A DNA stretch of 64,000 nt from Torreya grandis (Eukaryota > Streptophyta > Pinopsida > Cupressales > Taxaceae): the NCBI GenBank assembly GCA_037957365.1, contig JARHVA010000021.1:2961001-3025000 (forward strand), read 5' to 3'. Below the pieces are notes generated by a model. That model had not been told where the DNA came from. It saw nothing but the letters and a program-made list of their open reading frames with translations, and searched no databases. Below are positions 1 to 11,878 of this stretch, in pieces (the first letter of the stretch is position 1; every line of letters starts with the position of its first letter). The translations under genes were made by a program, and so were the position numbers.

Positions 1-524
1 AGGAAATAGGTAAGATTGACTGATAAAGGTCTGGATTGATTGGTGATCTTGACCTGTGTGGGTTGATTTTGACTTAGAGAAGGTAAAGAACTTGAAATGC
101 ACGTAAAAATTCTTAGAGGGTTTTTTAGCAATTAAGAAAATTTATGTAGGTATAGAACAACAAATTAGAATGGATGGGTTTGTATAAGTACTTAGGATAT
201 AGTGAAGTGGTGAAATTAGACCAATTTAAAGGCTTAAGTCAAGTAAGGTAAATGCAGGCCAAAATTGACATTATCAAGCGTTTATGACCAAATTTGGTAT
301 CTACAATAGGTCATCCCATCTAATGATAAAATTTTAAGGGTTGGTCTTAATTTCAAGTTGAAGGGTCTATATTTTTTCAAACCTTTCATAATGAAAAGTT
401 GAAAGAAATATTTTTCAATTAGTTGTCTTTTGCTTCAACCTTTGATCAACCTAGTTCCCCATATTTCTCCCAGATCCTCAGTCATCTCAATCTTATCATC
501 CCAGGCAAACCCCAAAATCAGGGT

Positions 525-975
525 GTTGATAGATCCAAGGTCAAGTGGTCTCTTCCTCCTCCCACTTGGTTTAAATTGAACTTCAATAGTGCTGTAAAAG
601 GTAATCTAGGCCCATTAGGAATGGGAGGTGTCATTAGGGATTCTTACAAGAATCTCAGGGTGACCTATGTGGGTCCTTTTGAGATATAAATAAATCACGT
701 CTTTGAAGCCTAGGTACACTATGGGGCATCGATCTCATAGTAAATATTGGCATGGAGTATCTACAGATTGAGGGTGATTTAATGAATATTATAAATTTCT
801 TAAAAGGCCTAACCAAATCATCCTAGAATATTTCCAGGATTATCAATGATGACATAAGTCTAATGTCCCAATTAAAAGGGGTAACAATAACACATGTGTA
901 TAGATAAGGGAATAAGAGCGCTGATAAAATGGCCAATATAGGGGTTCATAAAAGTTCCTTTGCTAGCTAGTAAGA
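525..975 (+). pseudogene. LINE-2 left copy: decayed RNase H domain
   Basis: Plus-strand translation gives a tryptophan/proline-rich lead-in, then WFKLNFNSAVKGN followed by GGVIRD. This is the start of the RNase H domain at the end of plant LINE ORF2, where FKLNFDGA-KGNPG is usual; the first catalytic Asp is Asn here. After an in-frame stop near 688 the same domain continues with IEGD (second acidic motif, about 768), SQLKGVTITHVY and ADKMANIGV near 950. Stops and frame shifts make it non-functional. It lies directly upstream of the ORF3 relic, the same order as in LINE-1. Confidence 0.7.
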
Positions 976-1040
976 TAATAATTTTCCCACTGACATCATT
1001 CCCTTTATTGAATTAGATAACAAACATCCCATTTTTTGAT

Positions 1041-2400
1041 ATGATGATCTTATTAATGATGTTTCAAATCCAACGTAAGAGATCAAATGTCAATACATGT
1101 AAGGAAATAATAAATCGGTCCTTTCTCAAGGCCTTCTATGCTTGGTTCAAATTGGCCTCCCTCAGTAATAATTTATGTGGCTCCATTTCTAACACACATT
1201 TTAATTCTAAGGGTTTGAATAGGGAAGTTTACAATAGAAGCTCATATAAACACATTATAGGTGCTGACCATAATCAATTCAAACCCATATCCTATGAATA
1301 TTTAAAGGGGGATGAATATGTCTAGAACAAGATGGTTAAAAGAGGTCTGGTGACTTTCATGGAGTGACTAGTAGGTCATGATACTAGGATGTCAAAAGAT
1401 TTCACCCGAGGTTGGAAGGATAGGGAAGTTCATATGCATGGGTTAAGAATTCTGATAACTAAGGAACTCATTGGGGAGATAAAGGGTATAGAATATTTTG
1501 TAGTCAAATACTTTATGAAAAAAAAGAGGAAGGAGGAACTCATAAACATTTTATTTAGCAAGGAGAAGAAGAAACCCAAGGTTGCATTGCAGAAAGGGTT
1601 TGTGAGGATTGACTTGCCAAGAAGGTGGCCTGATGTTTGCCTACAGATCATGCATTATATCACATTAGAGGGTAAACACATGGTAATATTTTATCATCAC
1701 CTTATCTTGCCTAATCACTTCAAGGGTAATACTATCAATCTTCCATTTTTCCTTTTAAAATCGTTGGAAGTGATGGTTATGACTTTCAAGTGCAATCCCT
1801 TGGTGGATATTATCCACCAAGGGATGATACTATTACTATTTAAGAAGGGGGGACCATTATGGTTGATAATTATCATCGAGGTGATTAACATCCCTAGTGA
1901 ATAGGAAGAATCTGATAGGGATGAGGATTCTTCATGGAGTTTAAGTTCGATAAAGATGGGAAGGAACAAAGTAAATGGGATAGAGTTGAGTTGTCTCAAG
2001 AGGATTACAAAGTGAGAGGAAAGGAAAGGGGGACTCCTGTATATGTTCTCCCATTTCTAGTAGAGGCTATAGGTTTAGTTTTACCAAGAACAAGGAATAA
2101 ATTGAGCAATCCCTTGATAATATCTTTACCAAAAAATCAATCTAGAAACTACTTTACAATAAAATTATGGATGAAGTTAATAACCTAAAAGGACTTATGG
2201 CTCACAGGATGGAAGAAATGAAGTTCAAAAAAGAACATGTAGGCTTTGATGTGCTCACTCCCTAAGGCAACAACACTTCTTAGAGAAATGACATGGAGGA
2301 TGACAACAAGGAGTCTAAAAAGGAGGAGGATCCTAAGCTTACTAGTCTAAAGTGCAAGAAGTATAGCGAGAACAAAGATCAGTCTATTGGGAAACTATTG
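1041..2400 (+). pseudogene. LINE-2 left copy: ORF3 relic, domain of unknown function
   Basis: Decayed plus-strand frame downstream of RNase H. The best stretch (1389-1904) reads about 170 residues. It contains FTRGWKDREVHMHGLRIL, a basic KKKRKEE segment, then a core with W-x-DVC, IMHYITLEG, YHHLILPNHFKGN, LPFFLLKSLE and IHQG. The same core occurs in LINE-1 (6373-7360, minus strand), where the order is VCFIVM, FMLEG, YHLPLLNHFKRN, FPFYLLSSLE and LHQG. Further on come acidic segments and a helical stretch (MDEVNNLKGLMAHRMEEM near 2170). I cannot name the domain. This copy stops abruptly at about 2400. Confidence 0.6.
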
Positions 2401-4509
2401 GGTGAATATTTTGTCATCAACTAACTGAAGACTAAATTTTTATATCAGTCACAACATAATGAGATAAATCTCTCCTCTCAGCAAGGGGAGGCTCCCTATA
2501 AACTATTATAAACTAAACCTATACTAAATACTAACTGGGGGGTAGAATCACACCATCCATTTCTCTTTTTTCAGAAATGATGTTCACAAAATAGAGGAAA
2601 ACTCCTATGTGATAATTGAATCCATTTCTCTTTTTTTAGAAATGATGTTCATAAAACAACATAAAAACTTCTTGGGTGATAACTGGATCCACAAGAAATC
2701 CATGAAAGCACAAAGTCTTTTGTTGCTTCTCTTACTGATTAAGTACGTAGGACACTGTAGAATGAAGTGTAGCCCAAAGTATTCACCGCAAACTAAAATA
2801 GAGTATATGATCACAAAGGATAAAATTAGTTCAAAGCCTTTCCAATATCCTTTATGTTGAAATGTAAAAAACACAAGCTAAAGATAATTATGGTAGCACA
2901 AAGTCTCTACAATTGGCTTCAGGACATCTTCCAGATTATTTTCACTTGCTCTGATTATTTGATCAAATGGATAAGACTGTATTTAGGAAAAGGAAATAAG
3001 AGAAATTTCCTACATAACACAAGTTATTTAAACAAAAAGTTTGAAAGGTCACTTGCTTTCTCATTCACCTGATGAAATATGATTAACAATCTGAGCTCAA
3101 AGTCTAAAAAATGCCTTTCAATTTGGATATAGTTTTGCTTCTAATAACTGAGAGATCTCCTTCATTCAAAATGAGAGATTACAATATATAGCATCCAAAG
3201 AAAGAATTTGGCACTTATTTTCACAAAATGGCCCATGCTACATTGAATGCATTGGAAAGAGGAAGTTCTATGTAGGGGCCATGATGGAGTAGGTTACCAG
3301 TCCTAACTTTGGAGTTTAACTCATATCAAATGTCTTCTCCAAAGCATGGGTTCCTTGATCCTCTGAAAGGCAAGGCCACTCTTCTTTATGATACTTACAT
3401 GACTATCCACTCATCTTTACTCAAATAAAGAAAAATAGGTCACACCATTGAATGATTGCACTCTTTGATATCCACCTGGTGGATTGTTCTACCGACTGGA
3501 ATAAATTTTCCACCAATGTTTCTAGATTCTCTATTTGATTCCCTCTTTCCTTGCTATATTTTCTCTCTTCTTGCTGATTCGAGCTCTCAGGGCTATCTTC
3601 TCACCTTTTGCTAGCTTCTTCAACTCATTTCTTAGCAGATCACTAAGTTTATCCTCAAGTCTGCATTATTTGAAAATCAATGGTTATTCCATCATCCTGA
3701 ATTTGACATCTACGGGGACGCCACTAGTTGCTTGAACCATTTTGAACCTTGAACCATCTTTTTAGAGTTCACTAGTTTAATGGTTCAATGGTTCAACGGC
3801 TCAATATTTTATGTTTTACAAAGAGTTGCATTCACTCAGTCTTCTTATGAATTCAATTCAATGTATCATTGAACCAACTATTTGAAACTTTCACTGGAAC
3901 CTTCCACTCAAACCTTTGAACCGTTTTGAACCTTTGAACCATTTTGAACCTTTAAACCATTTTGAAGTAGAGTTCAATGGTTCAACAATTCAACGGTTCA
4001 ATGGTTCAGTGGCATTCATTTCAAATCATTGAACCCCACTATTGAACCATATATCATTTAATCTCAACATCGAACCATCCTTATCAATTTTAGGAAATGC
4101 TTTCAAGTGTTTTGAATTGTTCCTTGTTCATTTTCTTGACTGAAAAACCCTTTGAAAACGAGAGATTTCCTTTTGCCAAAAAGACCTGGGTAATTGGATA
4201 ACTTGACTGATCAGAACATTTTTGAGAAGGAAGGAAACCATTTCTTGGCCTACAGGACCAAAATGGTTAACATGTTGACTACAAAAATGAGTGGCTGAAT
4301 TTGGGGACAACAACAGGCTCTAGTTAGGGAAATTCCATCAGTTGTACTCTAAAATGGTTGAAGGGAGTATAATCTAGACTCTAAGTTCCTTCATTCATGA
4401 CATTGGGCCACAGAGTCAAGCCACCCAAAAAAAGAAAGATGCCAAAAAAACCAAATGAACAACATAAAACAAAAAAAGTCTATACAAATGTACAACTTGA
4501 CTTATCTGA
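2401..4509. other. Intergenic, no gene recognised
   Basis: AT-rich sequence with short chance frames. It holds a short direct repeat near 2556-2660, in which a stretch containing ATCCATTTCTCTTTTTT recurs about 60 bp later, and the TTGAACC/GGTTCAA cluster listed separately. A 61-codon minus frame at 4128-4313 has no recognisable match; it could be 3' sequence of the adjacent Ty3 fragment. Confidence 0.5.
3728..4072. repeat. Cluster of TTGAACC and GGTTCAA words in both orientations
   Basis: About 345 bp hold roughly twenty copies of the core GAACC or its complement GGTTC. Runs such as TTTGAACCATTTTGAACC (3730-3757, 3893-3966) face runs such as ATGGTTCAATGGTTCAAC (3779-3802, 3974-4010). The opposed runs can pair into two long imperfect hairpins. 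No open frame explains them. Confidence 0.75.
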
Positions 4510-5072
4510 TACTTCAAGGATTGAAGTGCTTTGGATGCTGCCCACTACAAGGCAGTGAGAATGGCGTCCCATCTCGATATCTCAATAAGAAACTATTATC
4601 GCCACTAAATTGATGGATGTCGAATGGAACTCTCCATAAGGAATCAAAATTTTTGTGCATTTCCTTTGGTTCTCTCCTCTTGTCCCATAACAAGACTTGA
4701 TATCCAATCTGAAACTTGTGAATCCTTGCTTTCTAGTCAAAAAGTTTCTTCACCCGATTTTGATGTTTAGTAATGCAGTCCACTACTATAGTTTGTTTCT
4801 CTTCTAACTCAGTCAGACACATGATTCTTTTGTCAATAGAACTTTAAAAATTTGAATCTTCTACTGCCTTTGCCAACTTCAATGCTGGTAATTCCAAGGT
4901 AATGGGTATTTTTGTATTTAGACCATACAAAATTTGGAATGGGGACATACCTATTACCCTCTTAGTTGTAATCCTATCTGCCCATAAAGCATCAAACAAT
5001 GCTTTATGCCAAGTCCTCTAATTTTCATCAACCATTTTCCTGATGATAGTAACTAGATATTTGTTACTTGAC
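4510..5072 (-). pseudogene. Ty3/Gypsy integrase C-terminal fragment
   Basis: Minus-strand translation from 5072 gives the end of a Ty3-type integrase: SSNKYLVTIIRKMVDEN, ALWADRITTKRVIGMSPFQ and LYGLNTKIPITLELPALKL. It continues through a helical segment to KKLFD-KARIHKFQIGYQVLLW, DKRREP, FDSLWRVPF and GQHPKHFNP, the usual end of the integrase C-terminal domain. In-frame stops are present. The fragment begins exactly where the F1 internal sequence begins, so one truncated the other. No LTR or RT belonging to it is visible. Confidence 0.75.
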
Positions 5073-5770
5073 ACAGGCATGATTTCTATCACTGAATTCC
5101 ATCATATGCTTACCAGCTTTGGAGAAAAATTGGAGATCACCAAACTTCGTCATTCTTACCAATGATTGGAGAAAAATTGTAGCCCATTCATCGAATTGTT
5201 GAGGATGATGTCCAAGTAATTATTTATATTTATCTTGCGCTCTATTTTTTTGTGTTTGTGGGGTGAGAATTTGATACAATCATCTATCAATGTTTCTTGG
5301 ACACTTTATTTTTTTAAGTAGCTTGCATTACAAGGGTTCGAAGAAATTATATTATTTTTAAATTATTAAGATATACAGTTTATTTAATCTAACTGAAGAA
5401 AATTGTATAGCACAATATAGGTAAAATAAATTATTGTAATTATTTTCTGTTACTTGTACGACAATTGAAGTTGACATGGCACCTTATTTTCTATAATTCA
5501 ATAATTCAAATTTATATATGGCGTGTTATTTAGAATAATTATTGACTGGTATTTTATTATCATTCATAAAATAAATATCCTCCAAGAAAAATTCATAAAA
5601 GGAAGGTGGTAGGTCTGAAAACAAATCTGTGTGGTTTTAAGAGTTTCTAAATTCAATTTCTTTCATCCACTTGTATAGCATGTAAAAAGGAATATTTGAA
5701 TAGATAAATTTAATGGATATGTATTTATTTTTATTTTGTGATTATTCCTAAATTTTGTATGGTGGGTTGA

Positions 5771-5788
5771 AATATTTTTTTGTGTGTT
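5771..5788. repeat. Target-site duplication of LINE-1 (left copy)
   Basis: The 18-bp word AATATTTTTTTGTGTGTT is repeated exactly at 12690-12707. F2 has a single equivalent (62982-62999), the unoccupied site. Confidence 0.9.
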
Positions 5789-6049
5789 TTTGATAAGGTA
5801 AGGTGGCAAACCAGGGGCCGAACCCTTTACTGAGCAAAAAATACAAGAAGGAAATCAAACAAAATATGCCTTTAGAGAGACAATGACACTAGCCGAGAAA
5901 CAACAGACATAGAAACAAAACACAATAAATGGAAAGCCCAGAGTCAGAGAGGACTCTCCTTACATAACCATTGATTTGAGAAGATCATTGAGTTTATCAG
6001 TATTCTTCATGTTGTTATCATGCCTAGTATTACCCACCTCTTTCAACAT

Positions 6050-7360
6050 AGACATGTTCAGGAGAATTGTACTCCAGAGTCCTTTGGCAAAAATCTACTC
6101 CAGCCTCTGAATACGATCCTTCAGGGCCCCAATTTTAGCTTTTCAGTCAGTCTCATTCTCAATATCCTCGTCAACTTCCTCGACATACATTTTCCCCTTA
6201 TTGTCAGTAGTTTCCATAGTGTCAGCACTATGCTCCTTAGTAACCTCAAAATCCCTAGTCTCCTACTTCCTTCTAGTGTCCTCCAAAATTTCTTGGATTT
6301 CTAGCTCCTTAGACTCTTCCTCTTGGATTGCTTCTTTCGAAGCACTTTCTGACTAATCAATCAGTTTGGCCTTCAGGGTAGGTTTACCAGCAATCCACCC
6401 TGATCTTTGAACTCTGGAGGAGAATCCTTATTAATTTTGGAAGACTTGTAAGATTTACCCTCTTGGCCCCCCATCGCCCTACCCAAAATTTTATGGGTCC
6501 CCTCCGTGGTCTCTTTAATATTCTCTTCCTCTTCATAAACCTTTCTCTTCTTACCCTTTTTGCTCATAAAGGAGCTGGGGGTATCAACAAGGATCTCTTA
6601 TGGGGTGGAGAAAGAAACATCTTTTGTTTTGGTAGGATCAGGGGAAAAATAGGACTCATTAATAGCATCGCCAGACACTGGGTTGGAAGGAATGTCTTCA
6701 CTATCAATTTTGATAGTCTCGGATGGCTCTAGGGCTCGGTGAAAGTTTTATAAGTAGAAAATTAGTCCTTGGTGTAGGGGAATAGGGTTCATATCTAGCT
6801 TCTTAGCCATTTTAGCTCTCACCCTTAAGATAGAGTGTTCCAAAGAGGAGAGCAGGTAAAAAGGGAAACTAATAATAGCATTGCGCTTGAAGTGATTTAA
6901 CAAAGGGAGGTGGTAATTATAGAACCTAGTAAATTGACCTTCGAGCATGAATTACTTCATGACAATGAAGCACACTCCATCCCATGGCTCTAGAAGTTTA
7001 GCGTGCTCGAATCCTCCTTGATACGGGATGAGTTCTTCTCCCTCACCCAGAAGCAGTTTGTGGCTTTCAAGATCCATAATTTTTGTTTTCCTTTAAAGTT
7101 TTATTCCCTGCATGGTCATTCTCGTGGCCATAGAAATCACCTTTTTAGAGATTTCAAAACTAATTCCACCCATTAAGCCTTTCTAGATATGGGATGATTC
7201 CCCCTTATTTACATTAATGCCAAACGAGTGGATTATCTTTGAATTCACAATAGGAGACAGGTTCAGTTCAAATACGGTCTCCTCCCATTTTGTATTTGCA
7301 GACCCAAACCGTGGAGTTCCTAAGTTTAGCCTTCAGCTTTGAAATGGTTGCTAACCCTTT
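6050..7360 (-). pseudogene. LINE-1 ORF3, domain of unknown function plus acidic tail
   Basis: Downstream of RNase H a further minus-strand frame can be followed for roughly 430 codons with a few stops. The core contains MTMQGIKL, GVCFIVMK, FMLEGQFTRFYNYHLPLLNH, ISFPFYLLSSLE and PLHQGLIFYL. A charged tail follows, with the likely nuclear-localisation stretch SKKGKKRKVYEEEEN near 6540, then KEAIQEEESKELEIQEI and a coiled-coil-like GALKDRIQRLE near 6110. The core matches ORF3 of LINE-2 in both of its copies. Plant LINEs normally end with RNase H, so this is an extra module. Its function is unknown, and I cannot tell whether it was separate or fused to ORF2. Confidence 0.65.
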
Positions 7361-7639
7361 TTTTGTTTATGCATAATGAAGTTGTGATGGATCATTATTC
7401 AAAATACCCTACAGAGATGACGTTGTCTACTCCCATGCTTGGAAATTATTTCCCATTGATTTTCATGATGAAACCCGCATGCCTCAACCTCATGATACAA
7501 TGAATCATGAATGATTGTCAAACAAGTACCAAAGTTATCAAGTTTCAAAATCCAAAATGGCCCTCTCCAAATGGACCACCTCTGAGAGATATCCTTGTCA
7601 TAAATGTGCCTCATTCTTGACAAGTCATCTCCTTTTGAA

Positions 7640-8590
7640 TAATATCCCTAATGTTTAAGGGAATATGAACACCTTGTCACCACACCCTCCAACCAGAAAA
7701 TTGCTGACCAAGGTTGGCACAAGCATCAACGACCCTATTTCCCTCTCTGTAAATATGGAAAATCTCTACTCTAGAAAACTTTTGTAAAATAAATTAAATA
7801 TCTGTAATGATGTCTTTTAGCTTAATTCCCACATTAGATGCTTTATTAACTACATCTATGACCATTTTAGAGTCTCCTTGTATAATCAAGTTCCTTATTC
7901 CTAGGGATATAGCTAACTTTAACCCCCATAGTAGAGCCATTGCTTCAGCATAGTTGTTGCTCTGGCATCCTATTCCACTAGCATAGATAGCAGACATCCA
8001 TACTTTATCATTCCTTATAATTCCTCCTCCACTAGCTTTACCATCTGACTTGGATGCCCCATCAAAGTTGAGTTTCATCCAATTAGGCTTTGGGGGGATC
8101 TATTTAGTATTTAGTCTCTATAGCATTTTAGAGTTATTATACCCAGGGATCTGGTTTAAAACCTTCCATTTGGTTGCAATTTAGTTTTTAATTTGAGATA
8201 GGGGTTTCTCCGCAACACAAATATGAGCTGTTGTGACACTTTCCATAATGGTCTTAACAAAGGAGTTAAACATTTGAGATGCATTTCTAGTAGTGTCCCT
8301 AAAAATTCTATGGTTACGTTCTTTCCATAAAATCTAGCTCAAATATGGTAGAGTTTGCTTTCATAATTCCATAAGCCAAGGATGTGTGAAGGTTGGATTC
8401 TAGCTGAGAATTACTTCTTTAAGGTCAAAATTACAGACCCATTCAATACCAAAGTTATTAAGTATTGTGCCCCATAATTTTTGGGCAAAATCACAGTGGA
8501 TGAAGAGGTGTGAAACTGATTCCTCTTTTGAACCACACAAGAAACATCTATTAACTAGGGTAAACCCTCTCTTTTGAAGGTTATCCTAAG
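7640..8590 (-). pseudogene. LINE-1 ORF2, zf-RVT and RNase H domains
   Basis: At 8480-8590 the minus strand reads NLQKRGFTLVNRCFLCGS, then SHLFIHCDFA, the zf-RVT zinc-binding segment of plant LINEs. RNase H follows from 8078: MKLNFDGASKSDGKASGGGI (first Asp), YAEAMALLWGLK (catalytic Glu), LIIQGDSKMVIDVV (second Asp), and HIYREGNRVVDACANLG near 7715. All four acidic/His landmarks are recognisable. A stop near 7794 interrupts the domain. ORF3 lies further downstream. Confidence 0.88.
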
Positions 8591-9679
8591 TTAGGATTTT
8601 GTTATAAGTAGCAGCCCACTAGAACATGTTAATTTACGGAATAAGTTTATGATTCCAAACCTTTTTCCATACATATTTATTCTGAGCTTCAGGAATGAGC
8701 AGATGGTAAGCAGATTTGACAGAGAATGATCCATTCTTATCTGGCCACCAATTTTGTTCATCCTCCCAGGGGAAGAGAGGGATTCTAATCTCTTAAACGC
8801 ACTGCTGGATCTCCCACAATCTAGGGAAAAGCTCAGGTTGGTGATCACAGCAGTCCAATAGATTTTTCCATCTCCTCATCCCATTGTTATTTTCCATATA
8901 ATCACTGACCCTATCTCCAAAAAATTGGGTAGCCAAGTCAACAATCTCTCCATAGTTTCCTTGTGTGATGAGAGCCTTGTCCTTTAACCTGATATCATCC
9001 TAGAATTTAATATGCCAGCCATTTTGAAGTTTCCATCTAATTCCCTATTTAAGAAGGCTTCTACTTTTTAGCATTTTATTCCATATCACAGATCCTTGGG
9101 GTAATCCCATCTGTTGAAGAAAGTTGGAATCATCAATGATATGGATGTATTTGGCATACATTATTTCCCCCTAATCATTATTTTTATGGATCAGGTTCCA
9201 ACTAATTTTTGAGAGAAGGGCTTTGTTCATGTTCCTGATAGACCTAATATTGAGTCCACCATGAGATTTTGGAAGACACACTTTTTCCCATCTGACTAAA
9301 GACATTCTCTGTTTGTCTTCAACCCCCGTCCATAAAATTTTTCTTTGGATCTATTCCAGTTTATCAGTAAAAGATGCAAGAATTTTAAAAAGAGACAGGA
9401 AGTATGTAAGAATACCTTGCAGTGAGGCCCAAAGAAGTTGTAGTTTACGAACACTGCTGAGTAGTTTCCCTTACCAACCAATAAGTTTCCTCTATGTTCT
9501 TTCCATAATTCCATTCCAAAAACTAGGAGAAACCTCTTTGATCGTGAGTGGGAGACCCAGGTAGGTAGCTAGTAGAGCAGCTTCAACACATTCTAATATA
9601 TCAATGATTATATGTCTAAGTTCATTAGGAGTGTTGAAGAAATACACATTGATTTTTTAGAAATTTATCCTTTGTCCCG

Positions 9680-10736
9680 ACTCTATGGCATAATTATTTA
9701 AGATACTCTTCCATCTTCTAGCTTCAATCATTGATGATATGCCAAAGAAGATGGTATCATCCACAAACTGCTGCACCACCATAGGGTGAAAGGAAGAGGC
9801 AGGTTTGATGCCCACTAGCTTTTTTAAGACTATATATGCTTATATGTATCTTCCCAGTGCGTCTGCCATAATGATGAATAAGTATGGGGAGAGAGGGTCT
9901 CCCTGACGAATTCCTCTTGAAGATGAGAAAAACCCTCTAGGTACACCATTTACCAGCACCAAGAATTTTGCAAAAGAGACATCATTCCATATCAAGCGAG
10001 ACATTTTATCATTAAACTCAAATTTTTTGATCACTTGGAGCAAAAAAGTCCATGAGACTCTATCATAAGCTTTAGAAATATCTAGCTTGAGAGCCATACC
10101 AGGGATTCTACTCTTATCCATGGATTGAATAGTCTCATGTGTGGTGATCACAACATCAAGAATTTGCCTACCTGGAATGAAACCTTTTTGAGCAGGAGAA
10201 ATAATTTTGTCTAGTAAAGGTTGAATCCTCATTACTAGCACTTTAGTACATAACTTATAAATAGTGTTGCATAGACTAATGGGCTTGAAATCAGTAAGGT
10301 GTGTAGGTTGTGATTTTTTAGGAACAAGTACTATGAAGGTATTATTAGCTTGTTTTAAAAGTTTACTTGATCTAAAAAAATCACAAACAGTAGTTGTGAG
10401 ATCCGCTCCTACTATTTCCCAATATTCCTGAAAGAATATAGGAGGAAAACCATCAAGACCTAGGGATTTGAATGCACCCATGGAGAATAAAATAGCATGG
10501 ACTTCTTCCTCAGATATAGGCTTTAACATCTCTAGATTATCTTCTTCCGTTATCAAACAAGAGATTTTATCAATGAATTGGTTCATAGGTCTATCATTTC
10601 TATCATCATTATTTTCTTCAATGAGCAGATTTTGAAAGAAAGCCCTAGCTTGTTCCCCTATCTCATTATCCTCGGTTATAATGTCGCCATTATCTAGAAC
10701 AATCTTAGTTATTGAGTTGGCTTTCCTATGTTTCAT
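9680..10736 (-). pseudogene. LINE-1 ORF2, reverse transcriptase domain
   Basis: A 298-codon open stretch (10736-9840) has the RT order FFQEYW, LVPKK, DFKPISLCNTIYKL, QKGFIPGRQILD, KLDISKAYDRV (motif A Asp) and GIRQGDPLSPYLF (motif B). A single in-frame stop at 9840-9842 follows. The same frame then continues without shift to FVDDTIFFG near 9750, the catalytic F/Y-x-DD motif. It is therefore one stop codon away from a complete RT core in this part. Family: L1-type LINE reverse transcriptase. Confidence 0.92.
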
Positions 10737-11099
10737 GGCTGAGAGATGAAAGAAGGCAGTGTTCCTATCACCCTCTTTAAGCCACTGAACATGAGATTTT
10801 TATTTCCAAAAAACCTCTTCTTTTTCCATAAGATTCTTCCATTCAGAAGATAGGACATTCTCTTCTTATAGAGTGTCTTCAGAGTTATCCCCTTGATCTA
10901 TCAGTTGCTGAATATCATTGAGTTTTCCCACTATATTTTTCTTCTACTGAAAGACCTGCCCAAAGCTGTATCTATTCCATCCATAAACTTCCTGTTTAAT
11001 ATGCTAAAGTTTTTTGACTATTCTGAACATTGGAGTACCCCGAATAGGAATTTTCCACCATTGGGCCACCATTTGTCTAAAGTCTTTATGTTGGGTCCA

Positions 11100-11843
11100 C
11101 ATAGCTTCAAAATGAAATGGGGAAGGTCCAGATTGTCCCTATTCTCTCCAACTGAGGAAGATCGGGCAATGGTCAGACATGGTTCTAGGAAAAGCCTACA
11201 CATGCATATTATGATAATCCTTCCAGTTACTTGAGATAATAAATCTGTCCAACTTAACCCGAATCATTTGATCTCCTCTTCTTCTATTGGACTAGGTAAA
11301 ATTTTGGTTTTGCAGTTCTATATCCAATAATCCCCAATCATTGATAAATTCAGAAAAGTTGAACATGTTGTCTGAGTAATCCATAATCCCACCCTATTTT
11401 TCAGAAGGGTATAGAGGAGTGTTAAAATCTCCATATAACATCCATCTAGTGTTCTAGGGATTATTCCTAAAACTGTTCAAGTCTATCCATAAGTTCTGCC
11501 TCAAAGCTCTGTTATTCGGTCCATAGACATTTGTCAATGACCAGTTCAAAGATTTCACAGAGAAATTGATAATCAGAAAGTGCTTGTTATAAGCCATAAG
11601 AGACCCATAGATTTTAGCACTATTCTACATAGTTACAATCCCTCCTGAAGCCCCATCATCTGGACTAATGCAAAAAGCCGCCTTAGGTAATATGTAGTCA
11701 ACAATTTTCCTAAAACTCTCATCATTCATCTTGACTTATTGGAGTAATAAAATATCTAATTTATTATCTAGAATGTAGTTTTTAACCTCAAACTACTTTG
11801 AGGGACTGTTAAAGCCCCTTAGGTTCCAAGATAATATTCTCAT
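11100..11843 (-). pseudogene. LINE-1 ORF2, endonuclease (EEP) domain
   Basis: ORF2 opens at an ATG at 11843 with MRILSWNLRGFNSPSK, the classic apurinic-like endonuclease start containing the WN motif. It continues with LDNKLDILLLQ, DDGASGGIV, then RWMLYGDFNTPLYPS (catalytic GDFN) near 11430, LDRF near 11255, and PRTMSDHCP (SDH motif) near 11180. These match the EEP endonuclease of L1-clade plant LINEs, which nicks the target DNA. Several in-frame stops (for example a TAG in the LLLQ region) make it inactive. Confidence 0.85.
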
Positions 11844-11878
11844 TTAGAGGGTTTGAGGGGTTGGGTCTCCAGTGTTTT

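Larger units (their letters stand above)
1..2400. repeat. Segmental duplication, left copy (extends before the window)
   Basis: Base 1 aligns with 56966, and the two stretches stay collinear to about 2400 and 59355 with scattered substitutions and small indels. The match includes about 400 bp upstream of the LINE-2 relic, and the target-site duplication of that insertion (397-410 here, 57361-57374 in the partner). The LINE was therefore already present when the block was duplicated. This copy diverges at about 2400, before the LINE 3' end that the partner keeps. Confidence 0.85.
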
